Below, piece after piece: positions 26,124 through 36,768 of a stretch of 64,000 nucleotides of DNA (positions are counted from its first letter, which is position 1; each line of letters starts with the position of its first letter). Source of the stretch: Apiotrichum sp. Y4204. Taxonomy: Eukaryota; Basidiomycota; Tremellomycetes; Trichosporonales; Trichosporonaceae. A program made the position numbers and the translations under genes. The notes beneath the pieces are model-generated. The model was not told where the DNA came from. It saw only the letters and a program-made list of their open reading frames with translations, and did not search any database. Where the stretch lies: the NCBI GenBank assembly GCA_025531455.1, contig JAMYHL010000013.1:434001-498000 (forward strand), given 5' to 3'.

Positions 26124-26804
26124 CACTGGAATTTGGGTTTGGCGGCTACGTCGCGACGCGTCTCCAAACACGCTTGCACGTCTCTCACGGCGGCTGGTGA
26201 TAAGCAAAACTGCTGTAGGAGGCGATTGTGTCGAAGGAATTACTTGAGAATCTTGTTGAATACTATTTTGCAAGGGGGGTTTTCGTCAGCGTGCGGAATA
26301 CCGACGGAAAATCTACCACTCATATCCCCACGTTAGCATCCCTCGCGACTTGCAGAAGGTCCGGAACTAGAAGGATCGCGGATTCAGTTGCTGCGTCTCG
26401 CCTACAGGCCGAGTACTCATTTCGCGCAAGTTATCCGGCTGATCGAAGGAGATGGCGTTCATCGTGATCCTCATGGTCAGCTCGCCGACGCCAACAGGGG
26501 ACGTCACGACTCTTGTCCGTACCCCTTTGTCTGTTAGTCGGTAGCCAGCGTCAGTGCGTCAGGCATCCCCGCCTGCAATTGCTATCCGTTGCATACACAC
26601 ATAGAATGACAGCTCAACAGGTAATGGCACATGAAGGGGGTGGTGGTTGTGTCTCGCGTGATTGTGGTCGTGGCGTGGACGAACGGGTACTGTACTGGTA
26701 TGGGTGGTAACTCGAGATTCGGCGGGGTATCTCGACACTGTTCGTTTTGGTTCGTAAGAGGTGAGTGATGGGTTCTTAGTTCTTATAACGTGAGGAGCTC
26801 CTTT
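26124..26804. other. intergenic with an exon-like open segment
   Basis: Between the tRNA-Pro and the RING gene. A minus-strand segment at about 26370-26540 is open and reads ELTMRITMNAISFDQ before a TAG, preceded by a CTAACAG acceptor-like motif. No start or upstream exon could be fixed, so it is not called a gene. Confidence 0.3.
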
Positions 26805-29800
26805 TCAGAAGGCGATGCGCATGCCGGTCTCGGTCGGCGCCTCGATCCACAGCTTGCGCGCGAGGGCGGCGCCGTCGGCCGTCACTTTTACAAGGAAGCC
26901 GAGCGTTGCGAGGTCGCGACGGCACATGGGACACGTAGAAGCCGCGGGGGTGTTGAGCCATGTCTATGGTCAGCTGGAACAAGAAGGAACAGCCACCCAC
27001 CTCGAGGCACGCTTCGTGGTACATGTGCTTGCACGCAGTGACGGCGATCTTGTCGTCGGGCGAGTACTGCCGTCAGCTCAGTTGCGCTTCACTCCACTCA
27101 CGTCATCCTGGCACACGGCACAGCAATCGTCGCGCTCCATACCATCCTCATTGACATTGTTCCACGTGATGCGCTTGAGGGTGCGCATAGCGAGTGCGCG
27201 CCGATGAGTGCCAGGCATCTGGAGGACGACCATGGAGATGCGCTTGACAGCCGCCGCGCGCTCGGTCGAGTTCTGGCCGGAGAGAATGCGCAGCCCGTCA
27301 GGCAGCTCGTGAACGCGGACCGGGCGGGGAACGCCAAGCGGGGGAGCACCGCTTTCCAGACTGTGCATTCCCGCCGGGTCCGCCGTACCCAGAAGGTGAC
27401 GCAGACCAATCGGAGAGCGCTGGGGGGCCGCGTTCCGCATCTCGTTATCGGGACGAAACCTGCCAATGTGTCCATTGCCCGCGAGGGGTGTGATTGTTGG
27501 GGCAGAGGTCCGGGTTGCACTGAAAGGAGTGCCCACGGATCCTGTGACCTCCTCGTAGTCACGTGCAAGCTGTTGAACGGGGTCTGTGGTAACGGTCCGG
27601 TCGTTGCGGGCGGCTTCGCGGGTAGTGCCCCGCGCAGCTGTGCCGGCCGTTGGTACTCGAGGACGAACGAGGGGTGTGGGAGTGGCGTTCTGCAGGGTTT
27701 GAGAAGACGCGAGCGCTGCGTTGCGGGCGGCGTTTCGGCTTTCAACACGACGTGTGTCGGGGCCTGTCTCTCCCGGCTGCAGGTCCTCCCGCATACGAGC
27801 TTGCCGGAGGTGGCGGATCACGCGGATCATGTTCTCCTCCGCCACGATTCCCAGAGGCGCGAGTGGAGCGGACGTGTCTTGACCGTCGCCTTGGGCTTGA
27901 TACCTTGCCCACAGCTCGCGCTCGAGAAGGTTGGTAGTCACGAGAAGATGCTCTATGTGCTCCATCTCCGCCTGGCGGTCGAACTCGGTGGCGAAATCAG
28001 CCTGGCCAGTGGTGTCTCCAGCCCGGGTGCCAGTGTAGGGAGCGGTCGCAGCAATGGGAGCAGTCGAGGCAGTGGGCACGGTAAGGTGAGTAGCGGAAGT
28101 TGCGGAAGAAGTAGCCGTGGGAGTAGCAGAAGTGGCGGCTCTGACCTCAGCCGTGGGGGAAGGAACGGCGGAACGGGCCGTGCGTGTGGGAGCTGCAGAG
28201 CGGAGCATGTTGAGGGAATTCACCAAACGCAGCGGGCGCAGACCACCAGTGTACGGACGAGGGGCAGCAGACGACGCGGCGGTCGTCGACCCCACCAGCG
28301 CAGGGCTCAAGTCCAGCATGTGCACATCCTCTTCTGACGACTGGTCGGGCCAGGAGCCGAGTGACCCCGGGCGCGTAGGGAAGCGCGGAGGCCGCCCGGA
28401 ATAGGGTCCAGCGCCCCTTGTTGTGCCGGCTGGCCTCGTGATTGAGGCGCCCGATGGGGATCCCGTAGTTGTGCGAAAAGATCGAGCTGTAGCCTCGCTA
28501 CGCGCAGCCGACGTGCGCCGCAGGAACTGACTTTCCGAGTCCACCCCGTGCCGCGCCACATCGTAGAGCTGTCCGAGCTGTTCGCGGTCCTCCTGCGACA
28601 TGGTCAAAAGCTGGTCCACGCTGAAGGGTGCGGTGGAGGAAGGGTTGGAGGGGCGGACCGGACCCGTACGATTCCGGGTACGGGCGTTGTCGGTCTCGCG
28701 AGGACTCGCGTTTCTAGAAGTCTCCTGCGCAAAGTGAACTTGGCGGGAGGACTCGGTGTGCTCTCGAGCGCCCTGCGGTTGGCCCCGGGGGACAGGCATA
28801 TCCTGTTGCATGTCCTGTTCGCGGGTCGCCTGGTTGACGTCCTGGGTCCAGGAGAGAACGCGGGCAAGGGCGGTCTCGCTGCGCCACAACGGGAGGGGCG
28901 AGCGCTGGCGGGCCGGGGCAAGACCTGGCTCGGTCGTCGTCGTGGAAGAATCAACGGCCTGCTGTGTTGCCGCTGGATGCGACGACCCAAAAGTCGAAGC
29001 TGTCGTGGATGTATTGCCAAAGAACGGATGGGAAGGGGCAACAAGCCTAGGCCCCATGTTGTCCTCGGCGTTGATGCGGACTTCCAAGTCGTCGAAGGAC
29101 GGTATGGCATCCATGTGGCGCGAGAGGGATTCCGGGGCCTCCTCTACGTCAGTCGGAGGGAGAGCGGTGCGTGTCACCGAGATGTTGTGCGCCATGGGCG
29201 GGTATGGAGCAGGGAGGTGGTGTGACCTTGTGGTGGGGCTGGAGATTGCGTTCACGCGATGGTGGGAGGGGCGATTGAGGCGCACAGTGGCGGCAATGTT
29301 GACACTGGTCCATCCGGGCCCACTGTGGGAGGTGTTGCTGGGCCCACTAATGGTGGTGTCGACGGTCCCATTGGTGACGCTGCCGGGACTGGGAGTAGTT
29401 GCTGGAGTGGGTGAAGGAATCGAAATGGCCGCATCTGAGGAACGAGTGGGAGTGAGAGTGTTGGGTGCACTCGTGACGTCATATCCAGATGGTCGTTCGG
29501 ACGAGGCCGGTGGGACGGATCGAGTGGTCGAAGCGTGAGCGTGCGTCGTCGTCGCAAAGCCGCGTACGGTGCGGGCGCTGGAGCGGGGCCTCCGCGTCGA
29601 TTGCTCCGTCGATTGCACCGATTGCGCCGAGGCCGCGCCAGTAGCCAGGGAGCTGTGGGCGGACGTGTGTGTGTTCGATGCGTTGCGAAGCTGCAGATGC
29701 ACAGGGTGGTCCGACAACGGCCGGCTGAGAGCAAATGCAGTGGAGTCTGTGGTTCCATTACGAGCGTAAGCACGAACGGTGACGGTGGGTGTGGGTGTGG

Positions 29801-31655
29801 CCGTGGGTGCCGCAGCGGAATGGTCGGTGTTGTCGACAGAGCTGTTCAATCGACTCGTGGGCCCAAGCTCGCTGTACAGGCTTCGCCAGTCGCTTGCGGC
29901 AGAAAAATTGTTATGTGCCGCGGTGAACGGCCGAGGATACGCGGCGACAGGGGTGGATAATGGGCCGTGCTCGGTGAGTGTTCCGGTGGGCGTGCTGGCT
30001 GGTGAAGGTGTTGGCGTGGCGTTGGCCCTGGCTCTGGCTCTGGCAATGGCGCGGTTGTGGGCGTAGAGTGGGTCATGGTGGGGGTGGTGGAACGTCGAAC
30101 CGCTAGGCACCGAGGTCTGAACGCTGGTGTTGACGCCTGGAATGGGGGTGTTGTTCATACCGTCGCTGCTGCTCGACCTGCCTGGGATAGGCATCGGTGA
30201 TGGCGGCATGGCCGGCTGTAGCTGTGCTGGTGCTGGTGCTGGTGTTGGTTGTGCGGGAGGGATGTTAGTGTTGGAGATGCTGTGGAGGGGGGAGGGAGGA
30301 GATGAAAAGGAGAAAGAAAAGGGAGGAGCACGTTCGCCGTCGACGTGCAGAGGTCTCTGCTGGTGAGCAGGTGTGTGAGCAGTGTGAGCAGCGTGGGCGT
30401 GCGAGGCATGCGTCGTGTGTGACGGCGAGTGCGGTTGTACTTGCGACTGCGCTGCCGGCGTGTATGTGGATGCGAGATGGGGGTTGCTGGAGATGTTATT
30501 CGAGATGTTCGAGCTGGAGATTGTAGTGATGTTGGGGATGCTCGACATGGGCGTCACGGCGTGTGTGCGTCGAGCAGGAGGCGGGCCGTGTGTGTGTGGG
30601 TAACCAAGACCATTTCCGAGACCATGACCATGGCCAGGACCACTTGCATGACCAAGGGACGGGGGGCAATTTGTGCTATGCGGGCTAGCGCGGCGCTTGT
30701 TCGACTCGGGCCCCATGTCGTCTTCGCGCCGCTTGCGCACGCTGGGCGTGGACGACGACGATGCCGAGTTGTTGGCGGACGGCGGCGTCGACGGCAGATA
30801 GAGCTGCTCGGCTGCCAGCGGGGGTGGCAGCGGGGGTTGCCCCGGGGGTGTCTCGTCAATGTCCATAGCGGGCGGTGGGAACGATGGAGCTAGAGCTGTA
30901 GATGGAGCCAAAGAATATGTGCAAGTGGAAGTGTAGGTGGTGGCCAATGTCGACGACGGCCCAAGAGGTGTACATGTACCGACGCCAGCGCTCGGGGCTC
31001 GACCAGAGGACGCAAAGGACCCGCTACTGCTGCCAGAGTAGTATATCGCAGATGGAGACGGAGATGGAGGTGCAGCACATGCAGCATAGGCAGCGTATCC
31101 ACCCGACACGGCAGGTCGCTCGAGTCCCAGAGGATCCAGAGGTCCCACGGTGTTGCCTAGGCTGCTGGGTGGCGGCACTGGCGGGGGCACGTTGCCGCGG
31201 CTCTGCGGGCTCTGCGGCACGGAGTGTGCAGGCGGCGATATGTGCGGCCGTGAGCGTGTGCGATCGAGCGGGGTGCGCGTGGAGACGGTGATGGAGTGGT
31301 ATGGCGAGACCGAAGTGGCCGAAGTGGTCCCGGTGGAGCCGTCGCCGCTGCTGCTGCTGCTGCTGCTGCTGATGATGGTCCGAGGCACAGCGCTTGGTGG
31401 GTTCGTTGCGCCAGCGGCGGTTGCTGCAGCGATTGCTGTTGCCGAGGCCGCGGTGGGTGGAGGAATTGCGATTGTATTTGTATTGTTGTTGTGCTTGTGC
31501 GCCTTATTGTCCAGACTCTGCCTCTGATCCAGACTCTGACTCTGATTGCTCGTCGTCGTGCTGCTCGCCGCCACCCCAAATCCCACTCTTCTTGCTACGT
31601 TGATTGCTACACGACAGAAGGGACGCCGCGCCGGGGCACCGGGTGATTCGGGCAT
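26805..31655 (-). CDS. large RING-H2 finger protein, probable E3 ubiquitin ligase
   Basis: Exons 27102-31655, 27001-27066 and 26805-26963, with introns of 35 and 37 nt, give 1592 residues. Almost all of it is low-complexity Ser/Thr/Pro/Ala-rich sequence, probably disordered, including a poly-Ser run from a CTG repeat. The final about 80 residues form a C3H2C3 RING: CAVCQDD, then CKHMYHEACLETW, then CPMCRRDL, split by both introns. RING-H2 domains recruit E2 enzymes for ubiquitin transfer; substrate and location cannot be read here. I chose the ATG at 31655 (MPESPGAPARRPF), after which composition is coding-like; the frame stays open to an upstream ATG at 31958, which would add 101 residues. 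Confidence 0.85.
31347..31370. repeat. CTG/CAG trinucleotide repeat
   Basis: Eight GCT units inside the RING gene, coding for a polyserine run on the minus strand. A site of likely length polymorphism. Confidence 0.85.
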
Positions 31656-34061
31656 GCGCCGTGGGGCCGTGGACTCTGACACTGTGTAGGGGGACGTAGG
31701 GTGTGGCGGAAACCGCTTTGATGGTACGAGCTGGCTGGGCGCGGGGCGATGTGAAATGCGTTCCGTTGTTCCGTTGACAGCGAGGATAGATCGGACATGG
31801 ACAATGGGGAGGCATGAAAAGGGGACGGTGGGAGGACAGGCTACAACGAATGATTCTGTGCCCTTCTTGTCTCGCCGTGATGTCTCCTGTCTCTTGTCTC
31901 TCTTGTCGTCTCGTCCCCCGAGTCCCCCCATTCTTCTGTCCAAATAACCCCGTGCCACTCGTGTCTCTCCTGCATTTCATTGTCTCCCTCCGTGTCTCGC
32001 CGTGGTCTTGGCCACACTTGGCCATACCGCTTGGCCCATACCCCGCGTTATCCCAACATCCCGAGCCGAGGCTGCAGAACCTCAGAATCGGAACGAGCTT
32101 GCGAGCTTAGGACCGCTTAGGAGCCTAATAAGAGTTTGTGCTGTACACTGACCCCATGGCCCATAGCCCATGGTTCCATGCCGTTGTCCGCGTTAACCGT
32201 GCGGTGTCCAAAAATCAGAGATACAACACCATGTCATCATGCGTTCCAGATCTCCAAACCTCCAAATCTCCAGAGCTCCAAGCTCCAAGCTCCAAGCTCC
32301 AAGCTCCAAAGCTGCCCACTAAACCGCCCATAGCCGTGGCTCTCACACTCGCAAGTTCACAAACTGCAGCTGGACTGATTGCATGCCACCCGGGAAGCGT
32401 CAAGCATGCCCGAATGCCGGGTCCCCCGCGCCTCCCTCGCTCTCGCCTACGATCCGGTGCCTCGTGGGCTCGGTACGCTACCTCGGTGGACCGGATAGGC
32501 CTCGGTGTGGCCCCTGCGGTGAGAGCCTGAGAGGGAGGGTAGCTAGGGTAGTCCATATTCACGGTCGCTTGCAGCAGAGGCTTAAAACAGTTGACATACC
32601 TCGATAACCCCCCCCCGAGATAGCATTGAGGGGCGACGCGGGTACGCGGCGACGGGCGCGACGATAGTGATATGACGATATGACGATAACACAGCAAGCA
32701 CTAGACCGCCCAGATATGGATACGGATACAGATAGAATGATAGCAACGCGTGCCGAGAGCTCGGTCTGCGGGAGGCTGGAACTGTGACCTGGGAGCTGGG
32801 AGCGTGTAGCGCCTGCCAGCGTGCCCGCATGCTTTGCGTGCGCGCGTGGTTGTCATTGCGCGATTTGTGTCCACTCTACAAATACTACTACTCCAGAACT
32901 CGCGGCTCCCAGAGATCCTCAGAAACCCACCTCTACCCACCAGAAGTGGGACAGAAAAAATGAGAGCAAGTGCCCGAGGTACAAGCGAGCGCCAAGCCCG
33001 CCCTCACAAGGAAATGTATAAATACTACTAGCCATCACGGCCGCCAAGCTACGTGCAATGCAGTGTCAAGTGATGCGGAAGACACAAACTGTACATGGTT
33101 TCCATGCCGCTCGCTAATACTCTGGCAATCTGACATGGCCGCCCTGATCGACTCCAGAGGAAAGAAAACGAACACGCGACGGGGGCCCCGACGCGGTCTA
33201 AATGCCGACGCCGACGGACGCTCCGTGTGCCGCTTGCGCTCCACTCCTCTCTGCCCCTGGTTCCAGCAGTCCACTGCGGATATAAGCTCGGGTTGGCGTC
33301 AGCGCTGACGGTCACACGACCTCTTCGGATCTGGAGCGCCCGCCTGCGGTTTTGTCAGACCCGGTTCGACCTCAATGACTTCAGATGCTCGACTTTGTAT
33401 TATTCGACTCGCGACGATCAGGCCCGCAGGTCCAGAGATCCAGAGGAGCACATGACAGAGGACGCAACACTACCCATGACGTGATGACAGGTGACCCGAC
33501 TTGCTCACTCCGATATCCGCATCCATCTGGGCCCAGCAGTATCCCAGATACCCCGACACGGATACCGACACGCTTTGCAAAGCCGATCGCGGACGGCACT
33601 CCGCAACGTCCACAGCGTTCCCGGCCCCCCGCACACAAAGAGCATGCATACTATAGAGACCAAGACAGGCTGCACAGTGACTGAGGGAATCGGGAGGCGA
33701 CCTAGGGGTGGGCTAAAGACAATGATGGGTAGCGGTAGCGGGCATTCGTTAAGGGTTGTACGCGGGTCGTTACAGCTATAGCAGAAAGATGGGGGTCCAG
33801 AAAAGGAATGCTGCAGGGATGGTATCATTAATCGCCGGGTGACATCGAAAGGCGGGGGGTGATATCGCGGGGCAGTGGGATGACAAAGTGATGGTATCGG
33901 TGTTATCGCGGAGAATCTCACGATCGTGGTGGTGACGATGCACCCGGCACCCGGAATAGCACACAATTAGATCCGGTTCGCCGAGCCATTCTTGACCGGC
34001 CCACTTGGGGGCGTGCGCAGGTGGTCGGCCGTCTCGTTGACAACAAACGACGTCTATTGTT
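31656..34061. other. intergenic between RING gene start and kelch gene end
   Basis: About 2.4 kb without a supportable gene. The part next to 31656 is the 5' flank of the RING gene, pyrimidine-rich on its strand (CTCTTGTCGTCTCG-type runs on plus near 31890-31990). It also contains the 7-nt repeat at 32274. Confidence 0.45.
32274..32308. repeat. 7-nt tandem repeat, 5 copies
   Basis: Five copies of AGCTCCA in noncoding DNA. Confidence 0.85.
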
Positions 34062-35892
34062 TCAGTACTCGTACTCCACGGAAGCGAACTCAATTGGTGA
34101 CCAGGTTGAGCCCATCATCATAGCTGTTCTCCACTCACAACTTGAGGCAGGTAGGCACCAGCGCCGAGGTCGAGGCTCCACAGGTCGTCGAACACGGACA
34201 CACCGTTGTATCCTCCAGAGATGAAGATACGCGCGTCGTGGAGAATCGCGACGTGGTAGCCCCGTCCTGGCGGCGCAATACCACGAGGAATCTTCGACTC
34301 CCACGCGAGCGTCGTGAGGTTGAACAACAAGACATCCTGAGCGTACGTCTGGCCGTTGTGTCCGCCGAGGATAAAAAGATACGAACCGACCTGCGTTGAC
34401 GTGTGCGACAGGCGGTTGTGTTTAACCTCGGTGTTAACAAGCGTCCAGGTGAGTGTTTCTGCTGTCAGCTGCGTCTGGAAAAAAGCTTCCCTCTTCCACG
34501 CCACTCACTCAGATCCAACACATGTACGTCTGCAAAGCTGGCATGGCCGTCGCTGCCGCCAAAGACAATCATCTTGTCGCCGACGAGGTTGGCGGTGTGG
34601 TAGCCCTTCTTGTGCGGGACATCGCCACGGGTCCGCCACTCCTGCCATGTAAGGCGGCTGGCATCGCTCACGTCGAGCGCCCAGACGTCGTTGAGCGCGG
34701 CCTGGCCGTTGCCGCCGCCAAAGACGACGAGGTAGTTGCGGTACAGGACCGTCGTGTGTGCACGCCTAGGCGGAGGGAGCTGGTTGCGCGGGGATGCGAT
34801 TGCCGGCCGGCTCCAGCGGTGTGTGATGGTATCGAACACCCAAACATCATTCGAATATGTCGGGCCGTCACCACCTCCAAAGAGATAGAGCTGGTCGCCA
34901 ACAAGGGTGGTGGTGTGCGCGCGGATCGGCGGGAGGGCCTCACCGTAGGGCTCAATGGTCGTCCACTGGAGCGTCTCAGTGTCAAAGTGGGCTACGCCGC
35001 GCCAGCATGACCGTGCGTCGACGCCGCCGATAAACCAGATCCGGTCGCCAACAAGTGTTCCAGTGTGAGCACGGAGTGCCTGTCCTGGTGGCCGCCCATG
35101 TGCAGACACCGGCGAGTAATACATGGCACTTGCAGGGGCACGGGCCACTTTGGCGGATGGTAGAACAGGGTCCAGCGCCCCGTCGTTTTCTGGATCCGTG
35201 GTCCCCGTGGCGTCGGTGCGCTCGCGCGCCTTGGGGGGGCGGCGTGCGCGCCCGTCGCCGCGCTCGCGGCCTTCTCGCGGTTCTCGAGAGCGTTTGCTCG
35301 GCTCATCCGCTGCACTCCCATCACCACGCTCGCCGTCCTCCTTTTCGCGCCGGACACCAGCGTTGGCCACCCCGCTAGGCTTGCGGCTGCTGACGCTTGG
35401 GCGACGGCTACCAGACGGTGCCTGCGGAACTGCGGGGGCAGCAGGCGAGGCCGAGGTCGGGACACTTGGCTGGGGTGAATCGTTCGGTCCGCTGGCATTG
35501 CGCATCGACGGGCCAGGCCCCTGGGGGGGCGGGTTGGCAGAACCGTTGGCTGCGCCAAAGCTCGGGGTCGATTGCATGGGTGTGTTTGATGATTGAGGTG
35601 TCAGTGCCTGGGTTGAAAGATTCATAGCACTCGCCAGCGCGGCGGGCGAGTTACCAAGGGTGAAGTCTCGGTAGCGATGGGCGCTGCGGGCTGGGACAAT
35701 TGGTGCAGCAGAGGCAGGGGAAGTGACGTTGGATCCGGAACCCGAGACCGATGACGGGCTGTTGGTGGAAGTGGCGCCCGATCCGGGAGGGGAGGAGGTG
35801 TCGAGGCGGGCAGTGGTATTATAGGTGTTGTCGATGGGTGGAGGCGCCGGTGATGAACCGTTTACAGGCAGCGAGGATGTGCGTGGTGTCAT
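34062..35892 (-). CDS. six-repeat kelch (beta-propeller) protein
   Basis: Exons 34509-35892, 34139-34458 and 34062-34088, with two 50-nt introns, give 576 residues from the first ATG. The N-terminal 250 residues are Ser/Pro-rich, then basic (SKRSREPREGRERGDGR). The C-terminal half holds six kelch repeats, each with a double-glycine end: RAHTGTLVGDRIWFIGG, RAHTTTLVGDQLYLFGG, RAHTTVLYRNYLVVFGG, GYHTANLVGDKMIVFGG, LSHTSTQVGSYLFILGG and GYHVAILHDARIFISGG. Such propellers are protein-interaction platforms, in fungi often linked to polarity or signalling; the exact role is unknown. The last exon (FASVEYEY) follows a GAG acceptor and is less certain. The frame stays open 140 codons upstream of the ATG (see the leader entry). 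Confidence 0.85.
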
Positions 35893-36768
35893 CGACTGGA
35901 CCTCGCCGGCCGTCTGTTGAGTCGTCGCCGCGTACTTGAAACCAGGTGTACGGGGGGACACGGGACGGGGAAAGAGGCTGGACCTAATGGGCGAGATTGG
36001 CTGCGGTGCGTTGATCTCAGCCACACTGTTGCTTATCGGCGAGCGGATTGTGTTGCTCGGGGGGATAGTTGAGGGAGTGTCTGCGGGGATGGAGATGGTG
36101 GTGCCAAAAAGAGCTGACGAGAGCGACGAGTCGTCAACAATAACCCTTGCGAGGCTGGGGAATGTGGTCGCCGAGCTGGATATCGTGTTGAGCGAACTGC
36201 TTTCAGGCGGTTCCGGGGTGGAGGATGATGCCTTGTCTGTGCGACGGAAAGACGAGCGCGTCAGAGTAGGGAGGCGACGAAAAGTACCAGAGCCGGGCAG
36301 CGAAGGGCGGCGAGCTGGAGAACAATGTTAGATGCCAAGGTGCAAGGTGACAGTGTGAGACGAGACGATGTGGTGGTGGAAGGAGGGAATGCGGGCGTGG
36401 GTCAAGGTGGAACAGGGCGGTCCCCGCGGGCAGGGACGACGCGTGGTGCGAGCAAGCAAGGCGTGGGAGGATTGCGCGCGCACGCTGCCAGGACAGCAAG
36501 TGTGGATGTGGAGGTAATGGAGTGGCCGGCGTGGAAAGCGAAGAGTGTGGTGGTGATGGAGGGGAGAGAGATGGAGATGGATGGAGGAAAAAAAAAAGAG
36601 TAAAGAGAATAAAGGAAGCGAGATGAGACGAGACAAGACAACGGGAAAAAGAGAGAGGGAAGAGAGAGAGAGAGAGAGAGAGCGGTAACGGCAACAACGA
36701 CAGCGACAACAGCAACCACCGTGACGAGCAAAGGAGGCAGGCAGGCAGGCAGCTTGCAGCTAGGCAGG
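35893..36768 (-). promoter_or_regulatory. AUG-free 5' leader of the kelch gene with leader intron end
   Basis: Reading upstream on the minus strand there is no ATG in any frame for 876 nt. A splice acceptor TCTCCAG with a CTAAC branch ends at 36315, implying a leader intron. From 36314 to the ATG at 35892 the kelch frame is open with coding-like composition (for example ALFGTTISIPADTPST), suggesting either an unusually AUG-depleted leader or translation from a non-AUG codon. A CT tract at 36661-36682 probably lies near the transcription start. Confidence 0.5.
36661..36682. repeat. GA/CT tract at probable kelch-gene promoter
   Basis: Eleven AG units; on the minus strand a CT-rich element of the kind seen near fungal transcription starts. 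Confidence 0.6.
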
